DNA of 11,641 nucleotides from an uncultured Spirochaetia bacterium (lineage in GTDB: Bacteria; Spirochaetota; UBA4802; JAGODF01): positions 1 to 11,641 of the forward strand of contig CALCJG010000119.1 in assembly GCA_937967705.1 (NCBI GenBank). The letters run 5' to 3'. The position numbers and the translations under genes were made by a program. This document shows, in pieces, positions 1-7,028 of the stretch. Below the pieces are notes generated by a model. The model did not search any database. It saw only the letters and a program-made list of their open reading frames with translations, and had not been told where the DNA came from. Numbering within the stretch: position 1 is the first letter of the stretch; the number at the start of each line of letters is the position of its first letter.

Positions 1-1380
1 ATTGATGTACTCGTTGATCTTTTTACCGGTATAGGCCTTGAACATGCGGCTCATGTGATCGCTGCTCATACCCATCGCCCCCGCCAGGCCTTCCCGGGAT
101 ATGTCGGAAACGTCGTTTTCCTCCAGAAAGGAGATCACCCTCTCCAGCTTCTCCTCGGTGGTGGAGGTGATCACCATGCGTTTCTCGTCCACCTGCGTCT
201 TGCGCAGCTGTTCATAGAGGAGCTCCAGCTTTATTTCCTTTTTTAAGATATCGCTGCCGATCAGTATCATGATCCCGATGACGAAGAGCGGCAGCGTGTA
301 TGTGTGCACCAGCGGCATCTCATGATAGATCCAGAGATAGTTCACCACGTCCCAGGTGATGAAGAGTCCCGGGAAGAAACCGAAGGAGAAGAAGACGTAT
401 ATCACCCGCGACGGTTTGAGGGTATTGACCCGATAGAGGAGATAGGCCAGGAAGGGGGTGATGAAGAAGAGCGTGCCCACTCCCAGGTAGCGCGCGGGAT
501 ACCAGGGCGACGTGGTGTCCTGGAACGTCAGGATGAGCAGGGTGATCAGCAGCAGCCCGGGTATCAGTATCCGGTTGTAGGCCGGGAGATAAATCTTATA
601 GAAGGACTGAATGAACATAAGAAAGAATATGGGGAAGAGGGAAATGCAGGACCAGAGATAGGTGATGCGCAGGTCCACCGAGAAGGGGCAGTAGGGGGCG
701 GCGATGGTCAGGATGAAGGAGATCCAGCAGAGACAGAGCAGCGCCGAGTAGAGATTCACCTTCTCCTGTCGTTTCCATAGAAACAGGATTATGTTGAAGA
801 CCATCTGGGCGAAGATGAAGATCACGATGCCGATGGGCATCTGACGGAAGAGGAAATCCAGGAGTATGCGCCGCTTGATGTAGTCCCCCCGGGTATGCAC
901 CATCACCTCCCGGGTGATTCCCCCGTACTCCCGCCCGTATATCCCGATCTGAATGTAGATCTCATTCCGCCCTTTCTTCAGAAGCCCCGGGGGGACGGGG
1001 TAGCTGCGGGAATAGATGAGGCTGTGGAACTCCTCTCCCTCATGCCGTCCGATGAGCTGACCGTTCAGATAGACCCGGTCCAGCTGATAGACCACCCCGG
1101 GGATGATGCCCACATACCGCGCCGGGTCCCCGGTGATGGTGAAATCACCCCGCAGCCATGCCCATTGAAAATCCCTCACGGGTTTGTAGGGCAGCCGGAA
1201 CATACCGGGCATTGAGGTATCCTCCCATCCGGTACTTTTGGACACACTTTCCAGGGAGGAGCCTTTTTCGTAAAGGACCTGCCAGTTGCCGACCACAAGG
1301 GAGTTCCCCCAGTACTGGCAGGAGGTCGTGCACAGCGCGGTTATGAGGATAAGCAGAGATAAGCGGATCAGTTTAACCAT
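1..1380 (-). CDS. Membrane sensor: galactose-binding-like domain, seven TM helices, AraC HTH (3' partial)
   Basis: The gene reads leftward and leaves the window after 460 codons with no stop, so only the C-terminal end is missing. Residues 1-21 form a signal peptide ending in LCTTSC, a loose lipobox of the kind spirochaetes tolerate. Residues 30-160 look like the beta-sandwich (galactose-binding-like) extracellular domain often found before 7TM receptors, with VYLNGQLIG, YPVPPGLLKKGRNEIYI and IYGREYGGI. Seven hydrophobic helices follow (about 181-202, 208-229, 239-260, 270-286, 298-317, 325-343, 360-378), then a charged linker at 378-405. Residues 411-460 are an AraC-type helix-turn-helix (LAGAMGMSSDHMSRMFKAYTG). 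The architecture is seen directly; the role, a membrane-anchored transcription regulator responding to an external ligand, is inferred from 7TM-DISM families. ATG at 1380 is chosen because AAGGG lies 10 bases upstream; an in-frame TTG nine bases further up would sit too close to it. Confidence 0.85.
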   Translation of the reverse strand, partial: MVKLIRLSLLILITALCTTSCQYWGNSLVVGNWQVLYEKGSSLESVSKSTGWEDTSMPGMFRLPYKPVRDFQWAWLRGDFTITGDPARYVGIIPGVVYQLDRVYLNGQLIGRHEGEEFHSLIYSRSYPVPPGLLKKGRNEIYIQIGIYGREYGGITREVMVHTRGDYIKRRILLDFLFRQMPIGIVIFIFAQMVFNIILFLWKRQEKVNLYSALLCLCWISFILTIAAPYCPFSVDLRITYLWSCISLFPIFFLMFIQSFYKIYLPAYNRILIPGLLLITLLILTFQDTTSPWYPARYLGVGTLFFITPFLAYLLYRVNTLKPSRVIYVFFSFGFFPGLFITWDVVNYLWIYHEMPLVHTYTLPLFVIGIMILIGSDILKKEIKLELLYEQLRKTQVDEKRMVITSTTEEKLERVISFLEENDVSDISREGLAGAMGMSSDHMSRMFKAYTGKKINEYIN

Positions 1381-1390
1381 CCCAGTCAAT

Positions 1391-1438
1391 CCCTTCTTTA
1401 AGGGCACATTGTATTCAGAGAAGGGTTCAGGGCCCCTT
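1391..1438 (-). promoter_or_regulatory. Leader with competing hairpins around the SD of the 7TM/AraC gene
   Basis: On the minus strand the SD (AGAAGGG, 1391-1397) is a perfect 7-base complement of CCCTTCT at 1419-1425. It can also pair as CCCTT-AAAG-AAGGG with the adjacent copy at 1400-1404. The 1421-1425 segment can alternatively pair with AAGGG at 1434-1438. These pairings exclude one another, and two of them bury the SD. The complementarity is seen; regulation of translation is inference. The remaining bases of the 1381-1486 gap hold nothing else I can support. Confidence 0.3.
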
Positions 1439-1486
1439 TCTTAACAGCAGATCCCGCAGGGAGAACTCCATAGAGGCCAAAGCCGG

Positions 1487-4132
1487 CTAAGGCAGTTTTT
1501 CGAGACTGCTCTGAAGCTTGGAGAGCATCTCCTCCATCTCCTGTTTTTTGGCCTTTTCCTTCTGTATCACATCCTCGGGCGCCTTCCCCAGGAAGCTTTC
1601 GTTGCCGAGTTTCTTCTCGACCCTCTCCAGGTCTGCCCTGACCCGGTCGATCTCCTTGGAGAGTCGGGCCCTTTCCTTCTCGAAGTCGATGAGATCCCTG
1701 AGAGGAAGGAATATCTCCGCATCCGTGAGCACCGCGGAGGCGTCGGTTTTATCGGGCTGATAATCCGCGTCCACGGTCACCCGGTCCACTCTCGCCAGGG
1801 ATTGTATGTTGGCCGTCTCCCGCTGCACCAGTGAGATGACGCCTTCCTTGGCAGTGCGGAAGATGACACTGGCCTTCTTGTCCGGGGGCAGGTTCATCTC
1901 TCCGCGCACGTTTCGTATCTTGTAAATGATTTCCTTGAAGAGCTCGGTCTCCTCGGCTTCCCTCGGGAAGTCGTGCTCTTTCGTCACTTCCGGCCATGCG
2001 GAGATGATCAGGCGTCCCTCCCCCTCCGGCTTCACGATATCCCAGATCTCCTCGGTGATGAAGGGCATAAAGGGATGCAGAAGACGCAGGGAAGTCATGA
2101 GAACGTGATAGAGCACCTGACGGGCCGTATCCGAAGAGGCGTGGGCCTGCCCGGACTTGTCATAGAGCCGCGTCTTGGTCAGCTCCAGATACCAGTCACA
2201 GAACTCGTGCCACCAGAATTCGTAAATGGCATGGGCCGCATCGTTGAACTTATACTCCGTAAGAGATCCGCTCACCTGCTCCACTGCCCTGTTCAGCAGG
2301 TGCATAATCCATCGATCGAAGGGCTTCAGATCCCCGGGATTGATGGCCTGAGGCTTAAAGTCATCCCCCAGGTTCATCAGGATGAAACGCGTAGTGTTCC
2401 AAATCTTGTTGGTAAAGGCACGGTAACCCTCGATCCTCTTTTCCGAGAGGATGATGTCCCGCCCCTGCGCCGCGAATATGGCCAGGGTAAAACGGAAAGC
2501 ATCGGTGCCGTACTGATCCATCATGATCAGCGGATCGATGACGTTCCCCCGGGATTTGCTCATCTTGTGGCCTTGCTCGTCCCGCACCAGGGCGTGTATG
2601 TAGACGTCGCGGAAGGGGACGTCCTTCATGAACTTCAGGCCCATCATGATCATCCGGGCCACCCAGAAGAAGATGATGTCGAAGCCCGTCACCAGCACCG
2701 AGGTGGGATAATACTTTTTCAGGGCCGGCGTGATGTCCGGCCAACCCATGGTGGAAAAGGGCCAGAGCCCCGAGGAGAACCAGGTATCCAGCACATCCGG
2801 GTCCTGCTGGAGGGAGGAGGAACCGCATTTGTCGCATTTCTCCGGATCCTCCATCGAAACGATGATTTGCCCGCAGTCCCGGCAGTAGAAGGCCGGGATC
2901 CTGTGCCCCCACCAGAGCTGGCGGCTGATGCACCAGTCCCGTATGTTGTACATCCATTCATAATAGGTCTTTTCCCAGCTTTTGGGAACAAAGCGGATGC
3001 GGCCGTCCTCCACCGCCCTGATGGCCTCCTCCGCCAGGGGCTTGATCTGCACGAACCACTGTTTGGAGAGATAGGGTTCGATGATCGTCTGACAGCGGTA
3101 GCAGTGCCCCACGGAGTGATCGTGATCCTCGATCTTCACCAGGAGGTTTTCCGCCCGCAGATCCTCCACCACCTTTTCCCGCGCCTGGAATCTCGTGAGC
3201 CCTTTGTAGCGCCCCCCGTTCTCGTTGATGTTGCCGTTGACATCCAGGATGTTGATCTCCTCCAGGTTATGGCGCCGGCCCATCTCGAAGTCGTTGGGAT
3301 CGTGCGCGGGGGTCACCTTAACCAAACCGGTTCCGAACTCAGGCGAGACAAAGCTGTCCGCAAAGACGGGGATTTCCCGGTTCATCAGAGGGAGTATGAG
3401 GATTTTTCCTATCAGGTGACTGTAGCGCTCGTCGTCGGGGTTGACCGCCACGCCGGTATCCCCCAGCATGGTCTCCGGCCGGGTGGTGGCCACGGTAATG
3501 AAATCCCCTGTTCCCTTGATGGGGTACTTGATGTAATAGAGTTTGCCTTTCAGGTCCTTGTATTCGGTCTCGATGTCGGAAAGGGCCGTTTCACAGCGGG
3601 GGCACCAGTTGATAATCCGGTACCCCTGATAGATGAGGCCCTCCTCGTAGAGGGTCACGAAGACCTTTCGTACGGCCCGCGAGAGGCCCTCGTCCAGGGT
3701 AAAGCGCTCCCGCTGCCAGTCTAGGGAGCAGCCCAGCCTGCGGAGCTGTCCCTGGATCTGTCCGCCGGAATGCTCCTTCCACTCCCAGACCCGCTCCACG
3801 AACTTTTCCCGCCCCAGATCGTCCTTGCTTCGGCCCTCCTCCCGCAGGAGGCGTTCCACGACGTTCTGTGTGGCGATTCCGGCATGGTCCATGCCCGGCA
3901 TCCAGAGGGCCGATTTCCCGGACATGCGCTGCCAGCGGATCAGGATGTCCTGCAGGGTGTTGTTCAGGGCATGGCCCATGTGGAGATTCCCCGTCACGTT
4001 GGGCGGGGGTATCACGATGGAATAGGGCTCTTTTCCATCCTCCTCCCTGGCATGGAAGTGGTTTTCCCCTTCCCATATCTCGCGCCATTTCTTCTCCACC
4101 TCGTGGGGGTCATAGGCCGAAGGCAGTTCCAT
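1487..4132 (-). CDS. valS: Valyl-tRNA synthetase (ValRS)
   Basis: This class I aminoacyl-tRNA synthetase charges tRNA-Val with valine in the cytoplasm. Counted from the upstream ATG at 4138, the HIGH motif is HMGH at residues 53-56 inside PPPNVTGNLHMGH, and KMSKS is at 525-529. The CP1 editing domain shows TTRPETMLGDTG and GTGLVKVTPAHDPNDFE. WCPRC lies near 179 and CYRC near 346. A four-cysteine zinc ribbon (C419, C422, C435, C438) precedes DVLDTWFSSGLWP. The anticodon-binding helices follow, and the last 65 or so residues form the charged C-terminal coiled-coil arm typical of ValRS. Length (881 or 883 residues) is normal. Two ATGs lie six bases apart; I prefer 4132 because AGGG sits 7 bases before it, but only 1 base before 4138. 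No T-box leader is visible in the 109-base upstream gap. Identity is very sure. Confidence 0.98.
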   Translation of the reverse strand: MELPSAYDPHEVEKKWREIWEGENHFHAREEDGKEPYSIVIPPPNVTGNLHMGHALNNTLQDILIRWQRMSGKSALWMPGMDHAGIATQNVVERLLREEGRSKDDLGREKFVERVWEWKEHSGGQIQGQLRRLGCSLDWQRERFTLDEGLSRAVRKVFVTLYEEGLIYQGYRIINWCPRCETALSDIETEYKDLKGKLYYIKYPIKGTGDFITVATTRPETMLGDTGVAVNPDDERYSHLIGKILILPLMNREIPVFADSFVSPEFGTGLVKVTPAHDPNDFEMGRRHNLEEINILDVNGNINENGGRYKGLTRFQAREKVVEDLRAENLLVKIEDHDHSVGHCYRCQTIIEPYLSKQWFVQIKPLAEEAIRAVEDGRIRFVPKSWEKTYYEWMYNIRDWCISRQLWWGHRIPAFYCRDCGQIIVSMEDPEKCDKCGSSSLQQDPDVLDTWFSSGLWPFSTMGWPDITPALKKYYPTSVLVTGFDIIFFWVARMIMMGLKFMKDVPFRDVYIHALVRDEQGHKMSKSRGNVIDPLIMMDQYGTDAFRFTLAIFAAQGRDIILSEKRIEGYRAFTNKIWNTTRFILMNLGDDFKPQAINPGDLKPFDRWIMHLLNRAVEQVSGSLTEYKFNDAAHAIYEFWWHEFCDWYLELTKTRLYDKSGQAHASSDTARQVLYHVLMTSLRLLHPFMPFITEEIWDIVKPEGEGRLIISAWPEVTKEHDFPREAEETELFKEIIYKIRNVRGEMNLPPDKKASVIFRTAKEGVISLVQRETANIQSLARVDRVTVDADYQPDKTDASAVLTDAEIFLPLRDLIDFEKERARLSKEIDRVRADLERVEKKLGNESFLGKAPEDVIQKEKAKKQEMEEMLSKLQSSLEKLP

Positions 4133-4156
4133 AATCATACCCTAATTCATGAGTTT

Positions 4157-4168
4157 ATATGCACATAT
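4157..4168. promoter_or_regulatory. Short palindrome upstream of valS
   Basis: ATATG-CA-CATAT is a 12-base inverted repeat lying 25 bases before the preferred valS start and just after the terminator-like hairpin. It overlaps a TATAAA hexamer on the minus strand (4154-4159) that could be a -10 element, but no convincing -35 lies at 16-18 bases. It may be an operator or chance in AT-rich DNA. Confidence 0.2.
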
Positions 4169-4178
4169 AGACGACAAA

Positions 4179-4207
4179 TCTTCCCCCCGTCACAGACAGA
4201 GGGAAGA
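4179..4207 (-). terminator. Hairpin terminator after the antiporter gene
   Basis: On the minus strand TCTTCCCTCTGTC and GACGGGGGGAAGA form a 13-bp stem with two G-U wobbles and a 3-base TGT loop, followed by TTTGTC. It begins 41 bases after the antiporter stop and ends 47 bases before the preferred valS start, so it probably ends the antiporter transcript. The T-tract is only three bases, so termination may be partial and allow read-through into valS. Confidence 0.55.
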
Positions 4208-4247
4208 CCGAAGAGATTGCACGGCATGGGGGTGATAATCCCGGTGA

Positions 4248-5810
4248 CTAGAAAAACACCAGAGTAACCAGGATGAAAATCACCACGAGAATCGGAATGG
4301 AATACTTGAACATGTATCCGAAAAAGCTGGGCATCTGTACCCCGGACTCCTCGGCGATGGACTTGACCATGAAGTTGGGCGCGTTGCCAATATAGGTGTT
4401 GGCACCCATGAAGACGGCCCCGGCGGAGATGGCCAGCAGATAGTCGCTGTACCGGTAAATAGAATTGGGAATGACACCGTCGCTCATCAGTATGGGCACG
4501 GAAACGGCCTCAGACTGCCCAGGGAAATAGGTCCCCAGCGCCGTATTGAAGTAGGTCAGATAGGTCGGCGCGTTGTCCAGGAAGCTTGAGAGAATGCCGG
4601 TGGCCCAGAAATACTGGGAAGGCTTCTTGACGGCGGTGATGAGAAAGGAGAGCTCCCCGTTGACTCCCGCCTTGAGTATGGCCAGGGCCGGGATGATGGT
4701 CATGAATATGCCCGCGAAGAGATAGGCCACCTCTTTGATGGGCTCCCAGCTGAATTCGTTCTCCTCCCGGATTATCTTGGCGGTGGTCACCATGGAGAGA
4801 ACCCCCATCAATATGATCATCACGTCTTTGAGGAGATTCTGCAGGGACTGATGCACGCCGCCGATGGAGATCTCGCTCATCTTCACCAGACCGCTAAAGA
4901 GAACCGCGCCCACGATTCCGGCCAGGAAGAGGAAATTATGGAGGCCCTCAATCTTGAGGGGCTCTTTTTCCTTGTTGAGCTCGCTCTCGGGCATCTCCTC
5001 TTTTTTATAGTAGTAGGTATCCAGAATGAAATAGAGCACTGTCAGGATACCCACTGTAAATCCCATGAGAGGTATCAGCTTGAAGGTCCAGAAGAACTTG
5101 ACGCCGTGGAGGAAGCCCAGAAACAGCGGCGGATCGCCCAGGGGTGTCAGAGAACCGCCGATGTTGGCCACCATGAAGATGAAGAAGACGATGGTGTGCA
5201 CCTTGTACTTCCGCCAGGAGTTGGATCTAAGGATGGGCCGGATGAGCAGCATCGCCGCACCGGTGGTTCCGATCCATGAGGCCAGCAGTGTGCCGATGAG
5301 GAGCAGCATTGTATTGACTGCCGGGGTTCCCTTCATGGTTCCCTTTACATGGATACCGCCGGCCACGGTAAAGAGTCCCCAGAGCAGGATGATGAAGGGA
5401 ATATAGTCGATTATATAGATATGCATTATTTCATACAAGGCGATCCCCTTGTAGACGATCAGGAAAGGAATGGCAAAGGCAAGGGCCCAGGCCAGGGAAA
5501 CCTTGGGATAGTGATGATGCCAGAAATGCGGCGCCAGCAGAGGAAAAAGGGCTATGGAAAGCAGAATGCCCGCGAAGGGGATAACGGACCAGAGGGGCAG
5601 CTTCGTACCCAGATCTTCGCCCTTTCCGTGCGCGCCCCCGTGGGAACCTTCAGCGACCTTTTCCCCATGATCGGATTTATGCTCCGCTTTATCCGCGGTT
5701 TTTTCGGCAACCTTGTTATCGGTTTTCACGGCTTCCGCGGTCGCAACCGCAAGAGGCATAAAATACATGAGTGCAAAGACTGCCAGCAGGACAACCAAAC
5801 ACTTCTTCAT
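4248..5810 (-). CDS. Probable Na+/H+ antiporter, ArsB/NhaD (ion transporter) superfamily
   Basis: A 520-residue polytopic inner-membrane protein, probably expelling Na+ in exchange for protons. Residues 1-25 look like a cleavable signal peptide (MKKCLVVLLAVFALMYFMPL, then AVATA). Residues 26-70 form a charged, His-containing periplasmic segment with histidines at 44, 48, 57 and 61 (HGEKVAEGSHGGAHGKGED). About a dozen hydrophobic segments follow. Motifs typical of NhaD-like antiporters are GGSLTPLGDPPLFLGFLHG, SSFLDNAPTYLTYF and NTYIGNAPNFMVKSIAEESG; the paired Asn-Ala-Pro elements are expected in the ion-binding half-helices. Family membership is well supported. The transported ion is inferred, since relatives in this superfamily also move citrate or arsenite. 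AGGAG at 5818-5822 lies 7 bases before the ATG and fixes the start. It is transcribed divergently from the J-domain gene. Confidence 0.87.
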   Translation of the reverse strand: MKKCLVVLLAVFALMYFMPLAVATAEAVKTDNKVAEKTADKAEHKSDHGEKVAEGSHGGAHGKGEDLGTKLPLWSVIPFAGILLSIALFPLLAPHFWHHHYPKVSLAWALAFAIPFLIVYKGIALYEIMHIYIIDYIPFIILLWGLFTVAGGIHVKGTMKGTPAVNTMLLLIGTLLASWIGTTGAAMLLIRPILRSNSWRKYKVHTIVFFIFMVANIGGSLTPLGDPPLFLGFLHGVKFFWTFKLIPLMGFTVGILTVLYFILDTYYYKKEEMPESELNKEKEPLKIEGLHNFLFLAGIVGAVLFSGLVKMSEISIGGVHQSLQNLLKDVMIILMGVLSMVTTAKIIREENEFSWEPIKEVAYLFAGIFMTIIPALAILKAGVNGELSFLITAVKKPSQYFWATGILSSFLDNAPTYLTYFNTALGTYFPGQSEAVSVPILMSDGVIPNSIYRYSDYLLAISAGAVFMGANTYIGNAPNFMVKSIAEESGVQMPSFFGYMFKYSIPILVVIFILVTLVFF

Positions 5811-5864
5811 ATCAAATCTCCTGATTTCAAGAAAATGATGAATACACCCTTTACGCCATCGATC

Positions 5865-5892
5865 ATAATAGGAAAAGTCCGTTGAGAATCAA
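5865..5892 (-). promoter_or_regulatory. Candidate sigma70-type promoter P2 of the antiporter gene
   Basis: On the minus strand TTGATT (5887-5892), a 16-base spacer and TATTAT (5865-5870, 5 of 6 to consensus) lie about 55 bases before the antiporter ATG. The -35 falls inside the small palindrome TTGA-GAA-TCAA at 5882-5892, which could be an operator. Judged by eye only. Confidence 0.4.
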
Positions 5893-5898
5893 TTTGTA

Positions 5899-5927
5899 AC
5901 TATTTCAACAGCACCCTATTCTGTCAA
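5899..5927 (-). promoter_or_regulatory. Candidate sigma70-type promoter P1 of the antiporter gene
   Basis: On the minus strand a perfect TTGACA (5922-5927) is followed by a 17-base spacer and AATAGT (5899-5904, 4 of 6 to TATAAT). Its predicted start, near 5892, lies next to the second candidate promoter and the TTGAGAATCAA palindrome. The strong -35 and good spacing make this plausible. Confidence 0.42.
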
Positions 5928-6080
5928 ATAAATATTGTTGCATTTATCCCGCGATGGATTATTTTCGACCCCTGCGCAGTCTCCAGCTGACCTGCAAGGC
6001 ATCCCGCCCTCTTCAAGGATCAGGGATCTCCATCCGGCCACGGGGAGGGCTGCTCAATCAATCACCAGCAACAGTTGAAA
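5928..6080. other. Non-coding part of the divergent intergenic region
   Basis: The gap between the divergent antiporter and J-domain genes spans 5811-6080; the antiporter side holds the two promoters described separately. This remaining part should carry the rightward J-domain promoter, but the best pair I find is weak: TTGCAT (5938-5943), 16 bases, TATTTT (5960-5965). No terminator, RNA gene or clear riboswitch is seen. A short reading frame starting at 5954 lacks an SD and runs into the J-domain gene in another frame, so I do not call it. Confidence 0.4.
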
Positions 6081-6968
6081 ATGACCATACAGGATTGCTA
6101 CAGAATACTGGGGACCCCCCCCACGGCCACCGACGAAGAGATCACCAGGGCCTTCAAGAAACTCGCTCAACGGTATCACCCCGACAAAAACAGGGACCGT
6201 GTGGAATGGGCCACCAGGATGATGGCCGACCTGAATGTCTCCTATACCACCGTAATGAGCCACAGGTTCACCCAGTCCTCGGGAGAGGAGGCTGAAACGA
6301 CGGAGCAGCATGAAGAGACCGATAAAGCCCGCGGGGAAACCCGGCACAATCAGAGGCCCCAGGAGGAAAGGGAAAAGAACCGGCAGGAGGAGATCCGGGA
6401 CATTTTTGAGAGGGATCTTCTCATCAAACGTTTTGTAAAGTATCGGGAAATATCCAAAGACTTCCTCTACAAGTACTTTCAGTACAACCTTTACAACCTG
6501 GCAAGGAGAGAAGCCTCCGACAACAAGAGGATTTTCAACAACATCGTCTACCATCTGCGTAAAACCTATCATTCCATCCTTCAGCTCATGGCCCTGACCC
6601 GGGACGAGGAACTGCTTCAGCATTTTTCCGTCTTCAGCGGCATGCTCTTCCATTTCTACCGGGCCTCGGAATGCCTCAACATTCTGGACTCCTACAGCAA
6701 TATCATAGACGTGGAGGCCTACAGGCTTTACAAAAAGGGCGATGAGGCTCTGCATGTAAGTCACAAGGAAATTTTCTATGACCGGCATAACCGGGGAACG
6801 CTGAAAAAGGAGGTGGCCCTCCCCTATCTCCTCAAGGCGGAACATGATCTCAGGGAAACCGTGCGGCGCTTCCCACAATCCACCTGGTCCGTGGAAACAC
6901 GCATCAAGCTGGAATACGTGCAGGCATTAAAGAGATACTTTGCCCTGTTCTTCACATCCGGGGATTGA
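6081..6968 (+). CDS. Orphan J-domain (DnaJ-like) protein with a unique helical C-terminus
   Basis: A 295-residue soluble protein with an N-terminal J-domain (about residues 4-62): CYRILGTPPTATDEEITRAF, KKLAQRYHPDKN with HPD at 33-35, and a following helix. J-domains stimulate Hsp70 (DnaK) ATPase, so a co-chaperone role is likely. It is not classical DnaJ: the Gly/Phe region, the CXXCXGXG zinc repeats and the substrate-binding domains are absent. Residues 63-115 form a highly charged Glu/Arg/Lys linker, and residues 115-295 are mostly helical, aromatic-rich and unrecognised, perhaps recruiting a specific client. The ATG at 6081 is chosen over a TTG six bases upstream; neither has a good SD. 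It is the first gene of the rightward block, with 60 bases to the next gene. The J-domain is certain; partner and client are unknown. Confidence 0.87.
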   Translation: MTIQDCYRILGTPPTATDEEITRAFKKLAQRYHPDKNRDRVEWATRMMADLNVSYTTVMSHRFTQSSGEEAETTEQHEETDKARGETRHNQRPQEEREKNRQEEIRDIFERDLLIKRFVKYREISKDFLYKYFQYNLYNLARREASDNKRIFNNIVYHLRKTYHSILQLMALTRDEELLQHFSVFSGMLFHFYRASECLNILDSYSNIIDVEAYRLYKKGDEALHVSHKEIFYDRHNRGTLKKEVALPYLLKAEHDLRETVRRFPQSTWSVETRIKLEYVQALKRYFALFFTSGD

Positions 6969-6994
6969 CGCCTGTTCCGGACGATAAAAAAAAC

Positions 6995-7022
6995 TTGAAT
7001 AATGCCCCCCGCTTAATATACT
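6995..7022 (+). promoter_or_regulatory. Promoter positioned for a leaderless transcript
   Basis: TTGAAT (6995-7000), a 16-base spacer and TATACT (7017-7022, 5 of 6 to consensus) sit directly before the 225-residue gene. A start about 7 bases after the -10 falls on the A of its ATG at 7029. No SD precedes that ATG. The spacing is seen directly; leaderless initiation is inference. Confidence 0.5.
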
Positions 7023-7028
7023 TGATAT

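Noticed and set aside
304..780. A 158-codon open frame on the plus strand
   Set aside because: It is antisense to the seven-helix receptor; the Glu/Gly-rich translation is a shadow of membrane-helix codons.
1433..1471. A tiny minus-strand frame of about 14 codons after valS
   Set aside because: It has no SD and no recognisable content, so it is indistinguishable from chance.
1973..3724. A 583-codon open frame on the plus strand opposite valS
   Set aside because: It lies wholly within valS, whose family motifs are all intact. The translation is low-complexity, rich in His, Arg, Gly and Pro, as expected from the antisense of a GC-rich gene.
4139..4247. A T-box or other aminoacyl-tRNA-responsive leader for valS
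   Set aside because: The gap is too short and contains a terminator-like hairpin at its far end, with no T-box core sequence or specifier-loop structure.
5954..6295. A 113-codon plus-strand frame in the divergent intergenic region
   Set aside because: It has no SD and overlaps the J-domain gene in another frame; the translation is Arg/Pro/Gly-rich and unlike a folded protein.
6054..6878. A 274-codon open frame on the minus strand
   Set aside because: It is the antisense of the J-domain gene, which has a clear domain; no SD or family motif supports the minus frame.
6957..6981. TCCGG/CCGGA hairpin at the end of the J-domain gene, followed by an A-run
   Set aside because: The 5-bp stem has a 15-base loop and starts inside the coding sequence; the A-run gives no T-tract on the plus strand.
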